Assembly: GCA_035559595.1 (NCBI GenBank)
Contig: DATMBF010000018.1
Location: forward strand, 1 to 9,784
Length of the DNA: 9,784 bases
Reading direction: 5' to 3'
Source of the DNA: DATMBF01 sp035559595
GTDB taxonomy: Bacteria; Bacteroidota; Ignavibacteria; UBA10030
Position numbers and translations under genes: made by a program. Shown one piece after another: positions 1 to 7,012 of this stretch (its first letter is position 1; each line of letters starts with the position of its first letter). The notes beneath the pieces are model-generated. The model was not told the DNA's origin and ran no database searches. It was given only the letters and a program-made list of their open reading frames with translations.

Positions 1-42
1 TAAATGTGACAAGTCGAGCTTCCACAGGCGGATTCTTCATTA

Positions 43-438
43 CTAACGGTTTCCGACTTCTTCCGATGTACGTTGCTGGCGCGCCAGCCAGGAAACGAAG
101 TCTGCCAACACAGTAAATTCATGCGCTTTGTCCAGAAAGAGATCGGCACCCAGTTCAAGACTGCGGATTCGATGCACTGCCGCGTCGTGACGTGTGAAGA
201 CGACAAAGATCGGCCGATCCGGTTGCGTCCGGAGTTCACGGAGTACGTCATAGCCCGTTCCGTCGGAGAGCTCGAGATCTAGCACCACTACATCCGGGAC
301 AGTCTTTTGAAGATACTCCAGAGCTTCTCGTTGTGTGCCCACAGCACCAACCACGGCAACACTCGGAATCTTGGACAAACTCGTGACGAGCCGTTCTTGA
401 ATGATTTCTGAGTCATCAACTATAAAAACGGAAAGCAC
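43..438 (-). CDS. Stand-alone response-regulator receiver domain protein (CheY-like)
   Basis: A single receiver domain of about 131 residues with no output domain. The phosphorylation pocket is complete: acidic pair D8-D9 (VDDSE), phospho-acceptor D54 (VVVLDLE), switch T82 (VVFTRHD) and K104 (FLDKAH), counted from the GTG start at 438. I chose this GTG because GAGGA lies 8 nt upstream of it; a longer reading from a TTG at 471 has no ribosome binding site and only adds residues before the first beta strand. It is the last gene of the kinase/regulator operon, 124 nt after the NarL-type regulator, with an inverted repeat in the gap. By family knowledge such proteins act through protein contacts, for example as a phosphate sink or phosphorelay intermediate. 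Here it probably receives phosphate from the upstream kinase or competes with the NarL-type regulator for it; that is inference. Confidence 0.9.
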   Translation of the reverse strand: MLSVFIVDDSEIIQERLVTSLSKIPSVAVVGAVGTQREALEYLQKTVPDVVVLDLELSDGTGYDVLRELRTQPDRPIFVVFTRHDAAVHRIRSLELGADLFLDKAHEFTVLADFVSWLARQQRTSEEVGNR

Positions 439-521
439 TGGAATGATCCTCGCAAACCCTATCGTGATCAATCTAGGTCGGAAAGAGGGATGGAATCAAT
501 AAGCGGGAGGAGTATTGTGCT

Positions 522-537
522 GTAGTCTAAAGACTAC
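522..537. promoter_or_regulatory. 7-2-7 inverted repeat, possible NarL-type operator
   Basis: The sequence GTAGTCT-AA-AGACTAC is a perfect 7-bp inverted repeat with a 2-bp centre. It lies between the NarL-type regulator gene and the stand-alone receiver gene, about 85 nt upstream of the receiver's GTG start. NarL of Escherichia coli is known to bind inverted heptamers in a 7-2-7 arrangement, so a binding site for the adjacent regulator is plausible. No T-run follows on either strand, which argues against an intrinsic terminator. Confidence 0.35.
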
Positions 538-541
538 GCAG

Positions 542-553
542 TGGGGAGCCCCA
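542..553. repeat. Short GC-rich inverted repeat after the regulator gene
   Basis: TGGGG-AG-CCCCA, a 5-bp stem around a 2-bp centre, lies just beyond the stop codon of the NarL-type regulator. With the repeat at 522-537 it makes a tandem pair of dyads. It could be an RNA hairpin that stabilises or punctuates the transcript, but the loop is too tight for the full stem and there is no T-tract. Confidence 0.25.
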
Positions 554-562
554 GCGCTTTGA

Positions 563-1210
563 CTAATTGGCGGGCGGAGAAGTTATCAGACGGTATTTGA
601 GTGCGTAGTGAGTGAGTTCGACGTCGTTCTTGAGATTAAGCTTCTTAAGGACGCGCGTGCGGAACGTTCGTACCGTCTTGACGCTGAGAGCAAAGCGGTC
701 GGCAATCTCCTTCACCGAGAGTCCGGATGCAAGAAGGAGGAGCACCTGAAATTCACGTACGGAGAGCGATGCGTGGGGAGCCTCGGATCGTTCGTGGCGA
801 AAACGCTCGAGCATCTCTGTGGTCACATCGGCCGGCACGTAATCGCGTCCGGCCGCCAGCGTGCGAAGGGCGGCTTCCAGTTGTTGCGGAATGCTTTCCT
901 TGTTGATGAAGCCGTTGGCGCCAAGGGCGAGCACCCGTAAACCCACCTGCCCCTCGGGATAGACACTCAATACCAGGATGCGCAGGTCCGGATGGGACCG
1001 ACGCAGCACGCGCAGCACTTCAAATCCATCACGCCCGGGCATGTTCAGGTCAAGAATCAGAATATCGGGCCGTGCCTGCGGGACGCGATCGATAACCTCC
1101 TGCCCTGTTGTTGCTTCGCCAACAACAACGATATCCTCTATACGAGTAAGGATCTGCTTGAGCCCCTCACGAACGACCGGATGGTCATCCGCTACAAAAA
1201 CTTTGATCAT
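563..1210 (-). CDS. NarL/FixJ-family response regulator (receiver plus LuxR-type HTH)
   Basis: 215 residues with the usual two-domain layout. The receiver (about 2-118) has D8-D9 (VADDHPVVREGL), phospho-acceptor D54 (ILILDLNMPG), switch S82 and K104 (FINKES). The LuxR/GerE-type helix-turn-helix (about 148-205) has LSVREFQVL, then SVKEIADRFALSVKTVRTFR with the recognition helix. The regulator should dimerise and bind DNA when phosphorylated by the kinase encoded directly upstream. The ATG lies 9 nt after the kinase stop and has no Shine-Dalgarno sequence of its own, so its translation probably depends on re-initiation after the kinase, which would fix their ratio. Its targets are unknown; candidates in the window are the inverted repeat before the orphan receiver and the divergent promoter region upstream of the aminotransferase gene. 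Confidence 0.96.
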   Translation of the reverse strand: MIKVFVADDHPVVREGLKQILTRIEDIVVVGEATTGQEVIDRVPQARPDILILDLNMPGRDGFEVLRVLRRSHPDLRILVLSVYPEGQVGLRVLALGANGFINKESIPQQLEAALRTLAAGRDYVPADVTTEMLERFRHERSEAPHASLSVREFQVLLLLASGLSVKEIADRFALSVKTVRTFRTRVLKKLNLKNDVELTHYALKYRLITSPPAN

Positions 1211-1219
1211 GTAGGAAAT

Positions 1220-2677
1220 TCAGGAATAAGATGCGGAGATGCTCGGGATACTTGCCCTGACAATGGTGCCTCCCTCGTGCCGTCGGGCGATGTGGAAGCT
1301 CCCACCGAACGCGGCTGCACGCTCGCTCATGCCCACCAGCCCTAATGTGTGATGGTCCGTGACGTGAGCGGGATCGTAACCGATTCCATCATCGACGACC
1401 TCCAGTTCTACGCCATCATCCTGCTTGCGTACGGAAATCCACACGTGGCTTGCTCTGGCGTGACGCGCGACATTCGTCAGTGCTTCCTGAAGAATTCTGA
1501 AGAGTGCCCGCGCTCGAGCGTGGCCGAGCGAATTCCAATCTGCCTCAGGAATATCGCAGAGTGTGGTAATGCCAAACTTCTTCTCAAATTCCAATGCTTG
1601 CCATCGAACTGCTCCTCCGAAACCCATACTTCCCAGAATGCCAATCCGCAACTCGGCTGAAATGGAGCGAACGGTCTCCATGGTGGCGTCAATCAGCTTG
1701 TTAATCCCGTCCATGCGCCTCTGTATTGCTTCGTCCATACCATGCTGCCGTATCTGGAGAATATCCTGCGCCAGAAGAGACACATCAATCTTGAGTCCTG
1801 TCAGAGCCTGTCCGATAGTGTCATGCAATTCACGAGCTATTCTGGACTGTTCCTCGTCACGCGTTTCCTGGAGACGCCTGTAGAGTATACGCAATTGCTG
1901 TCGAGAGCGAGACAATTCCTCTTCAGCTTTCTTCTGCTCGGTAATATCCCGTACGACACTAATGGCATGTTGCTGCTTATCGGCTGCGAGGGGAAACGTA
2001 GAATGGACATTGGCCCAAAACGTTTCGCCTGATTTTCGTTTCATCAGCATATCGGTTTCAAGATGGTTAGCTCCTGAACGCAGCGTCTGCGCACAGAGCT
2101 GACCGAAGGCCTTAAACGACTCCTCGTCCGGGTAGAGCACACAGGTCGACTGCCCGACAACCTCCTCCAGAGCATATCCAAACATCCTTGTCATGGCATG
2201 GTTGCCGTATTCTATAATCCGATCGGGATACAAAACCGTAAAGACAGCATCGTTCATTGTGTCCAAAAGGTGATCAAGATACTCTCTAGGCTGAAGAATT
2301 TGCTGGCTATGTTGAGCCTGTTCGGTTGCATCCGTTAGAGAAAGAATCACCTTCTCCACGTTTCCTGCGGCGTCACAAACGGGAAACATTGCGCAGTCCC
2401 AGCATGAAGGAGGCTGGAAGGAATGAAAGACACAACGGGAAAGATAAACTGGCTTCTTTGACTTAAGGGCGGCTTCGAATGCGTGGTTGACTTTCGGGGA
2501 GAGAATCTCAATCCATTGCTGGCCAATAACAGCAGTGATCGGTTGACTCAAAACATCGGCAAAAGGTTCGTTCACCTCGAGAAGATTACCCCTAACATCC
2601 AGAATCGCCGTGGGGGTGGGAAAAAGTCGGCAGAATGTATCAAAGATTCTAGACTGACTTATGGACTCCCATTCCAT
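1220..2677 (-). CDS. Soluble PAS-PAS sensor histidine kinase (HisKA_3, NarX/DegS-like)
   Basis: About 485 residues with no membrane segment, so the kinase is cytosolic. Counted from the ATG at 2677: PAS 1 is about 11-118 and PAS 2 about 131-248 (ending SVVRDITEQKKAEEEL). A short coiled linker leads to the HisKA_3 dimerisation domain with phospho-acceptor H285 in IARELHDTIGQAL. The HATPase domain (about 386-481) has N402 (LQEALTNVARHA), the G1 box DDGIGYD (429-435) and the G2 region TLGLVGMSERA. HisKA_3 kinases pair with NarL-type regulators, and one follows 9 nt downstream. PAS 1 carries a cysteine cluster (C92, C95, C101, plus C16 and C82), suggesting a redox or metal-linked signal. The start is uncertain: a TTG at 2743 adds 22 residues but has no ribosome binding site, while GGAGGAG at 2693-2699 precedes a TTG (2680) and this ATG by 12-15 nt. 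Confidence 0.95.
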   Translation of the reverse strand: MEWESISQSRIFDTFCRLFPTPTAILDVRGNLLEVNEPFADVLSQPITAVIGQQWIEILSPKVNHAFEAALKSKKPVYLSRCVFHSFQPPSCWDCAMFPVCDAAGNVEKVILSLTDATEQAQHSQQILQPREYLDHLLDTMNDAVFTVLYPDRIIEYGNHAMTRMFGYALEEVVGQSTCVLYPDEESFKAFGQLCAQTLRSGANHLETDMLMKRKSGETFWANVHSTFPLAADKQQHAISVVRDITEQKKAEEELSRSRQQLRILYRRLQETRDEEQSRIARELHDTIGQALTGLKIDVSLLAQDILQIRQHGMDEAIQRRMDGINKLIDATMETVRSISAELRIGILGSMGFGGAVRWQALEFEKKFGITTLCDIPEADWNSLGHARARALFRILQEALTNVARHARASHVWISVRKQDDGVELEVVDDGIGYDPAHVTDHHTLGLVGMSERAAAFGGSFHIARRHEGGTIVRASIPSISASYS

Positions 2678-2752
2678 CAAGGTGTCTTTCGGCTCCTCCG
2701 GAGCGTTGTTTTGGTTGACACTCCCTCGCAGAAAACCTAACAAATTAAGCGG

Positions 2753-2758
2753 ATTTTA
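2753..2758 (-). promoter_or_regulatory. Possible -10 box for the kinase operon
   Basis: On the minus strand the hexamer TAAAAT matches the sigma-70 -10 consensus at five of six positions. No convincing -35 box lies 16-18 nt upstream. If it is used, transcription would start at about 2746, only a few bases before the TTG at 2743, which would favour the downstream start (2677 or 2680) for the kinase. This is weak evidence from a single hexamer. Confidence 0.25.
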
Positions 2759-2818
2759 TCAACCAATACTTTTAATGCAGGCCGATCCAAGATTCGTGGA
2801 TGGCAGACGTGCTTTTAT

Positions 2819-2847
2819 GAGAATGTATCGAATTCCCCAGAATTCTC
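2819..2847. repeat. Inverted repeat in the divergent promoter region
   Basis: GAGAAT (2819-2824) and ATTCTC (2842-2847) form an inverted repeat with a 17-bp spacer. Overlapping it, two copies of GAATTC (2830-2835 and 2840-2845) are separated by CCCA and can also pair with each other. It sits between the divergent kinase and aminotransferase genes and is a candidate operator. The rest of the intergenic stretch 2678-2969 shows no gene, tRNA or clear terminator. Confidence 0.3.
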
Positions 2848-2969
2848 AATCCTCTTGTCATGGTCCTGTGTCACTCCGTCAGGCATCTTGCGCTGAACCA
2901 ACCTTGCCTCTCACCACGAGTTTGCCTATTTTTCCGCGCCTGTTGTTCATTCACGCAAAGGGTACCGCC

Positions 2970-4304
2970 ATGATAGTGAACCGCCTGATAAACGATCATG
3001 AAATGACGCGCCGCTCATTTTTGTCAATGGTTGGCAGAGGCGTCGGACTTGCGGCATTGACCTCCGCGACCGTCGCTTCACTTCTTGAAGAGCTCAAGGC
3101 CGCAACAAACCGCGTTGCCCATCTCTCTCCGGAGCAAGCCGCCCAGGATGAAGACTTCTGGTTCGACATCCAACGAGCATTCACGGTAACACGCGGTATC
3201 ATCAATCTCAACAATGGCGGTGTCTCCCCCTCACCACGGATCGTGACCGAGTCGCTCATCCGGTACATCTGGGAGCAAGAAGACGCTCCAGCATACACCA
3301 TGTGGCAGATTCTGGAACCACAGGTAGAGACTATACGGACGGGACTGGCAGACCTGTTTGGATGTGATAGAGAAGAGATTGCGATAACACGAAATGCATC
3401 TGAATCATTGGAAATCCTGTTGATGGGGATGGATCTGAAATCGGGCGACGAGATTCTTACCACGACACAGGATTATCCCAGAATGCTCACGACCCTTCGG
3501 CAGCGGGAACTGCGTGAGGGATTGGTTCTGAAGATGGTGAAGATCCCCATCCCCCCGAAACATCTCAGCGAAATTGTGGATGCGTTTGAACAAGGCATCA
3601 CGCCGCGAACACGCGTTATTCTTCTATCGCATGTTGTCAACATCACGGGACAAATCACACCGGTTAAGGCCGTCTGTGAGCTCGCCCGCTCAAAAGGGAT
3701 CGAAGTCATTGTTGACGGAGCGCATTCCTTTGCACAATTCGACTTCAAACAAAAGGACATCGGCTGTGATTATTACGGAACGAGCTTGCACAAATGGCTC
3801 TTCGCCCCCAAAGGGACCGGCTTGCTCTACGTCAAGCGCGACAGGATCGAGAAGATCTGGCCGCTCATGGCCGCGGAGAAGAAACAGGCAAGCGACATAC
3901 GGAAATTCGAAGAGATTGGGACGCATTCCGCGGCACCGCATTTGGCCATCGGAGAAGCGATCTTGTTCCATCAGGGGATTGGGCCTAAACGAAAAGAAGC
4001 TCGGCTCCGCTACCTCTCCCGCTACTGGATGAACAAGTTGAAGGACCTTTCGAACATCCGCTTCCACACATCGTTCGATCCGAATCAATCATGCGCCATT
4101 GCAACCGTCGAAATCAGGGATATCGATCCCCCAAAGCTCGCAAGCTATTTGATGGACAAACACAAGATCTTTACAACGCCGGTTGTGCATGATGAATTCA
4201 AGGGCATCCGAATTACGCCGAATGTTTACACAACGCTGCCGGAATTGGATCGCTTCTGCGAAGTCATGCGAACAGTCGCCACAAAAGGTTTGCCCACCGG
4301 CTAA
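2970..4304 (+). CDS. Tat-exported PLP-dependent enzyme, class V aminotransferase fold (isopenicillin-N-epimerase-like)
   Basis: 444 residues from the ATG at 2970, which has AAAGGG 7 nt upstream; an ATG at 3003 would start just before the twin arginines. The open frame continues upstream to 2661, but that extension runs across the kinase start on the other strand. The N terminus has a twin-arginine signal (TRRSFLSMVG, R14-R15) and a hydrophobic stretch (about 24-39). The fold-type I PLP core has GIINLNNGGVSPSP (76-89), phosphate-binding TRNASESLEIL (140-150), D249 and H252 in VDGAHSFAQ that contact the pyridine ring, and Schiff-base lysine K275 in TSLHKWLFAPKGTG. This SLHKWLxAPKGTG pattern is typical of the CefD/isopenicillin-N-epimerase-like branch of the NifS/CsdA superfamily, whose members do racemase, desulfurase, lyase or transaminase chemistry; the real substrate cannot be read here. 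Tat export implies folding with PLP in the cytoplasm before transport. A DUF2911 gene follows after 33 nt. Confidence 0.93.
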   Translation: MIVNRLINDHEMTRRSFLSMVGRGVGLAALTSATVASLLEELKAATNRVAHLSPEQAAQDEDFWFDIQRAFTVTRGIINLNNGGVSPSPRIVTESLIRYIWEQEDAPAYTMWQILEPQVETIRTGLADLFGCDREEIAITRNASESLEILLMGMDLKSGDEILTTTQDYPRMLTTLRQRELREGLVLKMVKIPIPPKHLSEIVDAFEQGITPRTRVILLSHVVNITGQITPVKAVCELARSKGIEVIVDGAHSFAQFDFKQKDIGCDYYGTSLHKWLFAPKGTGLLYVKRDRIEKIWPLMAAEKKQASDIRKFEEIGTHSAAPHLAIGEAILFHQGIGPKRKEARLRYLSRYWMNKLKDLSNIRFHTSFDPNQSCAIATVEIRDIDPPKLASYLMDKHKIFTTPVVHDEFKGIRITPNVYTTLPELDRFCEVMRTVATKGLPTG

Positions 4305-4323
4305 TTCTCACTTATCACTAATC

Positions 4324-4333
4324 AAAAGGAGGT
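4324..4333 (+). promoter_or_regulatory. Strong Shine-Dalgarno sequence for the DUF2911 gene
   Basis: AAAAGGAGGT lies 4 nt before the ATG at 4338 (5 nt from the AGGAGG core) and matches the 16S rRNA anti-SD almost completely. It is the strongest ribosome binding site in the window, suggesting that the second gene of this operon is translated more strongly than the first. Confidence 0.8.
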
Positions 4334-4337
4334 AGAA

Positions 4338-5231
4338 ATGAGAATTCTTATGAGTGTCTGTATTTTGGCTGTTCTTGCGCTACTGGTTGTGCCATCCGAG
4401 GCATTCGCTCAGATTCCACAATCCCCGCCACTCCCCAACCTGCGAACCCCGCGACTGAGCCAGGGAGCAAAGATCACTCAGGTCATCGGACTCAGCGATG
4501 TGACGATTTACTACCACCGCCCCGGTGTGAAGGGAAGAACAATCTGGGGCCGGAAGGAATCTAACGCATTACTCAAGTATGGTGAAATCTGGAGGGCAGG
4601 AGCAAATGAGCCAACTCTCTTTACGTTCAGCGACGATGTAACAATCGCAGGAAAGCGCTTGGGAGCGGGAACCTATAGGTTTGTCACCATTCCGAACGAA
4701 AAGGAGTGGACAGTCATCTTCAATGCTGAAGTGAAAAATTGGGGGACTGTTTACGACGACAAGTATGACACGCTGCGCTTCACCGTTACGCCGCAAGCCG
4801 GACCGCACGAGGAGTGGCTTTCTTTCAGCTTCACCGATCTCACGCCGGCTTCTGCTACCGTGGTGCTTGCATGGGAAAAGGTGCGGATTCCATTCAAGAT
4901 CGAATTCAATACGCTTGCAAAACTTCAGGCTTCGGTTGGCAACTGGCAAGTATTGAACGCAGCGGCACGATTCTCGCTGGACAACGACATGTATCTGACA
5001 GAAGCCATGGAGTGGATCGATCGTTCGATCGCTCTTAACAAGAACGCCAACAACCTGCGAACAAAAGCCGAACTCTTAGCCAAAGCCGGAAAGACAACAG
5101 AGGCGATTGCGACTGGAGAGGAAAGCTTGAAGATGTTCAAAGCAATGGATCAAAGCAGGATGAGCCAGTTCCAGCGCGATCAGATTGGTGTATTTGAGAA
5201 ATTGGTTGGAGAGTGGAAAGCGAAGAAGTAA
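4338..5231 (+). CDS. Secreted DUF2911 protein with C-terminal TPR-like region
   Basis: 297 residues. A Sec signal peptide is clear: MRI, a hydrophobic core at about 4-19, and a likely cleavage AFA|Q after A24. DUF2911 follows at about 36-190, with the family hallmarks ITQVIGLSDVTIYYHRPGVKGR, YGEIWRAGANEPTLFTFSDDV, GKRLGAGTYRFVTIP and EWTVIFN. The C-terminal part (about 200-290) has helix pairs such as EAMEWIDRSIALNKN and TTEAIATGEESLKM that resemble one or two TPR repeats. DUF2911 has no established function as far as I know; it is a beta-rich domain common in exported proteins of Bacteroidota and relatives. It follows the Tat-exported PLP enzyme by 33 nt, so both are probably one operon whose products meet in the periplasm or outside the cell. 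The domain calls are firm; the partnership is inferred from position only. Confidence 0.93.
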   Translation: MRILMSVCILAVLALLVVPSEAFAQIPQSPPLPNLRTPRLSQGAKITQVIGLSDVTIYYHRPGVKGRTIWGRKESNALLKYGEIWRAGANEPTLFTFSDDVTIAGKRLGAGTYRFVTIPNEKEWTVIFNAEVKNWGTVYDDKYDTLRFTVTPQAGPHEEWLSFSFTDLTPASATVVLAWEKVRIPFKIEFNTLAKLQASVGNWQVLNAAARFSLDNDMYLTEAMEWIDRSIALNKNANNLRTKAELLAKAGKTTEAIATGEESLKMFKAMDQSRMSQFQRDQIGVFEKLVGEWKAKK

Positions 5232-5326
5232 CGGAAGGTCAGATCGGATTGATGGACTGAAGGTTGAACGTTGATCGCTATTTGTTATTGATGAATGGTT
5301 GATCGCGGCGATTTTCCTTCGGTACA
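5232..5326. other. Convergent intergenic spacer with direct repeat
   Basis: This 95-bp spacer separates the DUF2911 gene and the symporter gene, which point at each other. It holds two copies of GTTGATCGC (5270-5278 and 5298-5306, 28 bp apart) in a TTGA-rich background. Near 5302-5315 there is only a 4-bp stem (ATCG-CGG-CGAT) followed by TTTT, too weak to call a terminator with confidence. Confidence 0.4.
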
Positions 5327-7012
5327 TCAATCCGTTTTCTTTTTAAGAAATGGGTTGAGCAAGACTGCAGTTCCTACGACAGCGGCGCATCCTACTACAT
5401 TATACCAGAGCCACGAAATCTCCGTGAACTCGAAACAGTAGAAGACGACCCCTTCGCCGACGAACGCCGCGACAAATGTTGCGGTTCCGCCCACCCACTT
5501 GAAATAGAACGCCAGCAGAAAGATTCCCAGTAACGTCCCGTAAAACAGCGAGCCGAGGATGTTTACTGCCTCCACCAAAGCCCCAAGTTCCGTGGCGTAC
5601 TGCGCAAAGATAATCGCATAGACTCCCCATAGCACCATCGAAATGCGCGAGACTCTCATATAATGCTTCTCGTCAGCCGCAGGCCGGAAATGACGCTTGT
5701 AGATATCGATAACCGAGCAAGTTGCCAGAGCGCTCAGTTCGCCTGAAGTTGATGACATTGACGCCGCAAAGATACAGGCAAAAACAAGACCCACGACGCC
5801 AATCGGCAAATACGCCATCACAAAAGAAAGGAAAATGTAGTTCGTGTCGTTCGCATCCTGCCCGTTGGCCTTGGCAAGCGAGAGAGCCGTTGCACGGATG
5901 GAATCTGCCTTTGCCTGCGCAATCCTTATCGCAGTCCGTGCATTCTCCGTGAGCATCTCGTTGCCTGACTGCCGAGCCGCAAGGAAGTTCTTGATCTCCC
6001 CCTCCTTCTTCTCCACTGCCAATGCGTAGTCCCTCTCCAGTTTAGCAAATTCTTCCGCATGTGCGCTGTTTCGAACCTTTTCCAGTCCGACAGGATTGAA
6101 GAAGATGGGTGGTCGCTCGAACTGAAAGAACACAAAAACCATCGCTCCGATAAAGAGAATCAGGAATTGCATCGGCACTTTGGCCATGCCGTTGACAAGA
6201 AGACCAATTCTGCTTTGCGTAACAGATTGTCCCGTGAGGTACCGTTGCACCTGCGATTGATCGGTGCCAAAATACGCGAGCGCAACGAACATCCCGCCAA
6301 TTAATCCTGACCAGAAGTTGTATCTGTCGTCCAGATCGAAGGTGAAATCCACCGCATTCAAATGCCCGAGTCCGCCTGCAACATAAAGGGCATCCACAAA
6401 CGAAACATCATCCGGTAGCGACACAATGATGACTATCAGCGCAAGCACCATACCCGAAAGGATGATCGTCATCTGTTGGAAATGTGTCCAGCTCACAGAT
6501 TTGACCCCACCGGAGGCGGTGTAGGCGATGATTCCGCCGCCGATCACGCTTGAGGTAATTCGCATATCCCAGCCGAGCATCACGGAGAGAACAATCGACG
6601 GTGCATAGATCGTGATACCGACTGCCAGACCACGTTGAAGGAGAAAGATGAAGCTCGTCAGTGTTCGCGTCTTCAGATCGAATCGCTGCTCGAGAAACTC
6701 GTAGGCGGTGTATACCCCAAGTTTGTGAAAAATCGGAACAGCAGTGATCGAAAGGATCACCATCGCCAGCGGCAAGCCAAAGTAAAACTGAACAAACCGC
6801 ATTCCGTCGACGTATGCCAGTCCCGGCGTCGATGTGAATGTGATTGCACTCGCCTGCGTGGCCATGATAGAAAAGGCGATGACGTACCACTTCATCTGCC
6901 TGTCGGCAAGATGATACCCCTGCACACTCTGCGTTCCCCTCCCCTTCCACATGCCGTACAGGATGATCGAGAGGAGCGTGGCAATCAAAACAATCCAGTC
7001 AAGAATCCTCAT
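5327..7012 (-). CDS. Sodium:solute symporter (SSS family, SGLT/PutP-like)
   Basis: 561 residues with about 13 hydrophobic segments, the normal LeuT-fold count for this family. Family motifs are visible: GYHLADRQMKWYVIAFSIMA (32-51), SASGGV-like TASGGVKSVSWTHFQQMTII (165-184), FGTDQSQVQRYLTG (248-261), and a helix with FAASMSSTSGELSALA (415-430) whose serines and threonine correspond to the sodium-site helix. Residues about 301-388, between two membrane helices, form a long charged, alanine-rich, probably helical insert. From memory, related symporters of Bacteroidota have a similar insert, so it probably marks the subfamily. The ATG overlaps the stop of a 37-residue membrane protein gene (ATGA) and has no good ribosome binding site, so its translation is probably coupled to that gene. 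The substrate is unknown; the nearby PIG-L deacetylase suggests a sugar-like or amino compound. Confidence 0.95.
   Translation of the reverse strand: MRILDWIVLIATLLSIILYGMWKGRGTQSVQGYHLADRQMKWYVIAFSIMATQASAITFTSTPGLAYVDGMRFVQFYFGLPLAMVILSITAVPIFHKLGVYTAYEFLEQRFDLKTRTLTSFIFLLQRGLAVGITIYAPSIVLSVMLGWDMRITSSVIGGGIIAYTASGGVKSVSWTHFQQMTIILSGMVLALIVIIVSLPDDVSFVDALYVAGGLGHLNAVDFTFDLDDRYNFWSGLIGGMFVALAYFGTDQSQVQRYLTGQSVTQSRIGLLVNGMAKVPMQFLILFIGAMVFVFFQFERPPIFFNPVGLEKVRNSAHAEEFAKLERDYALAVEKKEGEIKNFLAARQSGNEMLTENARTAIRIAQAKADSIRATALSLAKANGQDANDTNYIFLSFVMAYLPIGVVGLVFACIFAASMSSTSGELSALATCSVIDIYKRHFRPAADEKHYMRVSRISMVLWGVYAIIFAQYATELGALVEAVNILGSLFYGTLLGIFLLAFYFKWVGGTATFVAAFVGEGVVFYCFEFTEISWLWYNVVGCAAVVGTAVLLNPFLKKKTD

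Noticed and set aside
522..553. Tandem dyads as a rho-independent terminator of the kinase/regulator transcript
   Set aside because: Neither dyad is followed by a T-run on the minus strand, and the 2-bp centres suit a DNA-binding site better than an RNA hairpin.
2661..2969. N-terminal extension of the aminotransferase from an upstream ATG at 2661
   Set aside because: The extension runs over the kinase start on the other strand, has no family resemblance, and would place the Tat signal more than 100 residues inside the protein. The ATG at 2970 has a ribosome binding site and suits the signal peptide.
5302..5315. Intrinsic terminator between the convergent genes
   Set aside because: The stem is only 4 bp with a 3-base loop, and the T-run is four bases. 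This is too weak to support.
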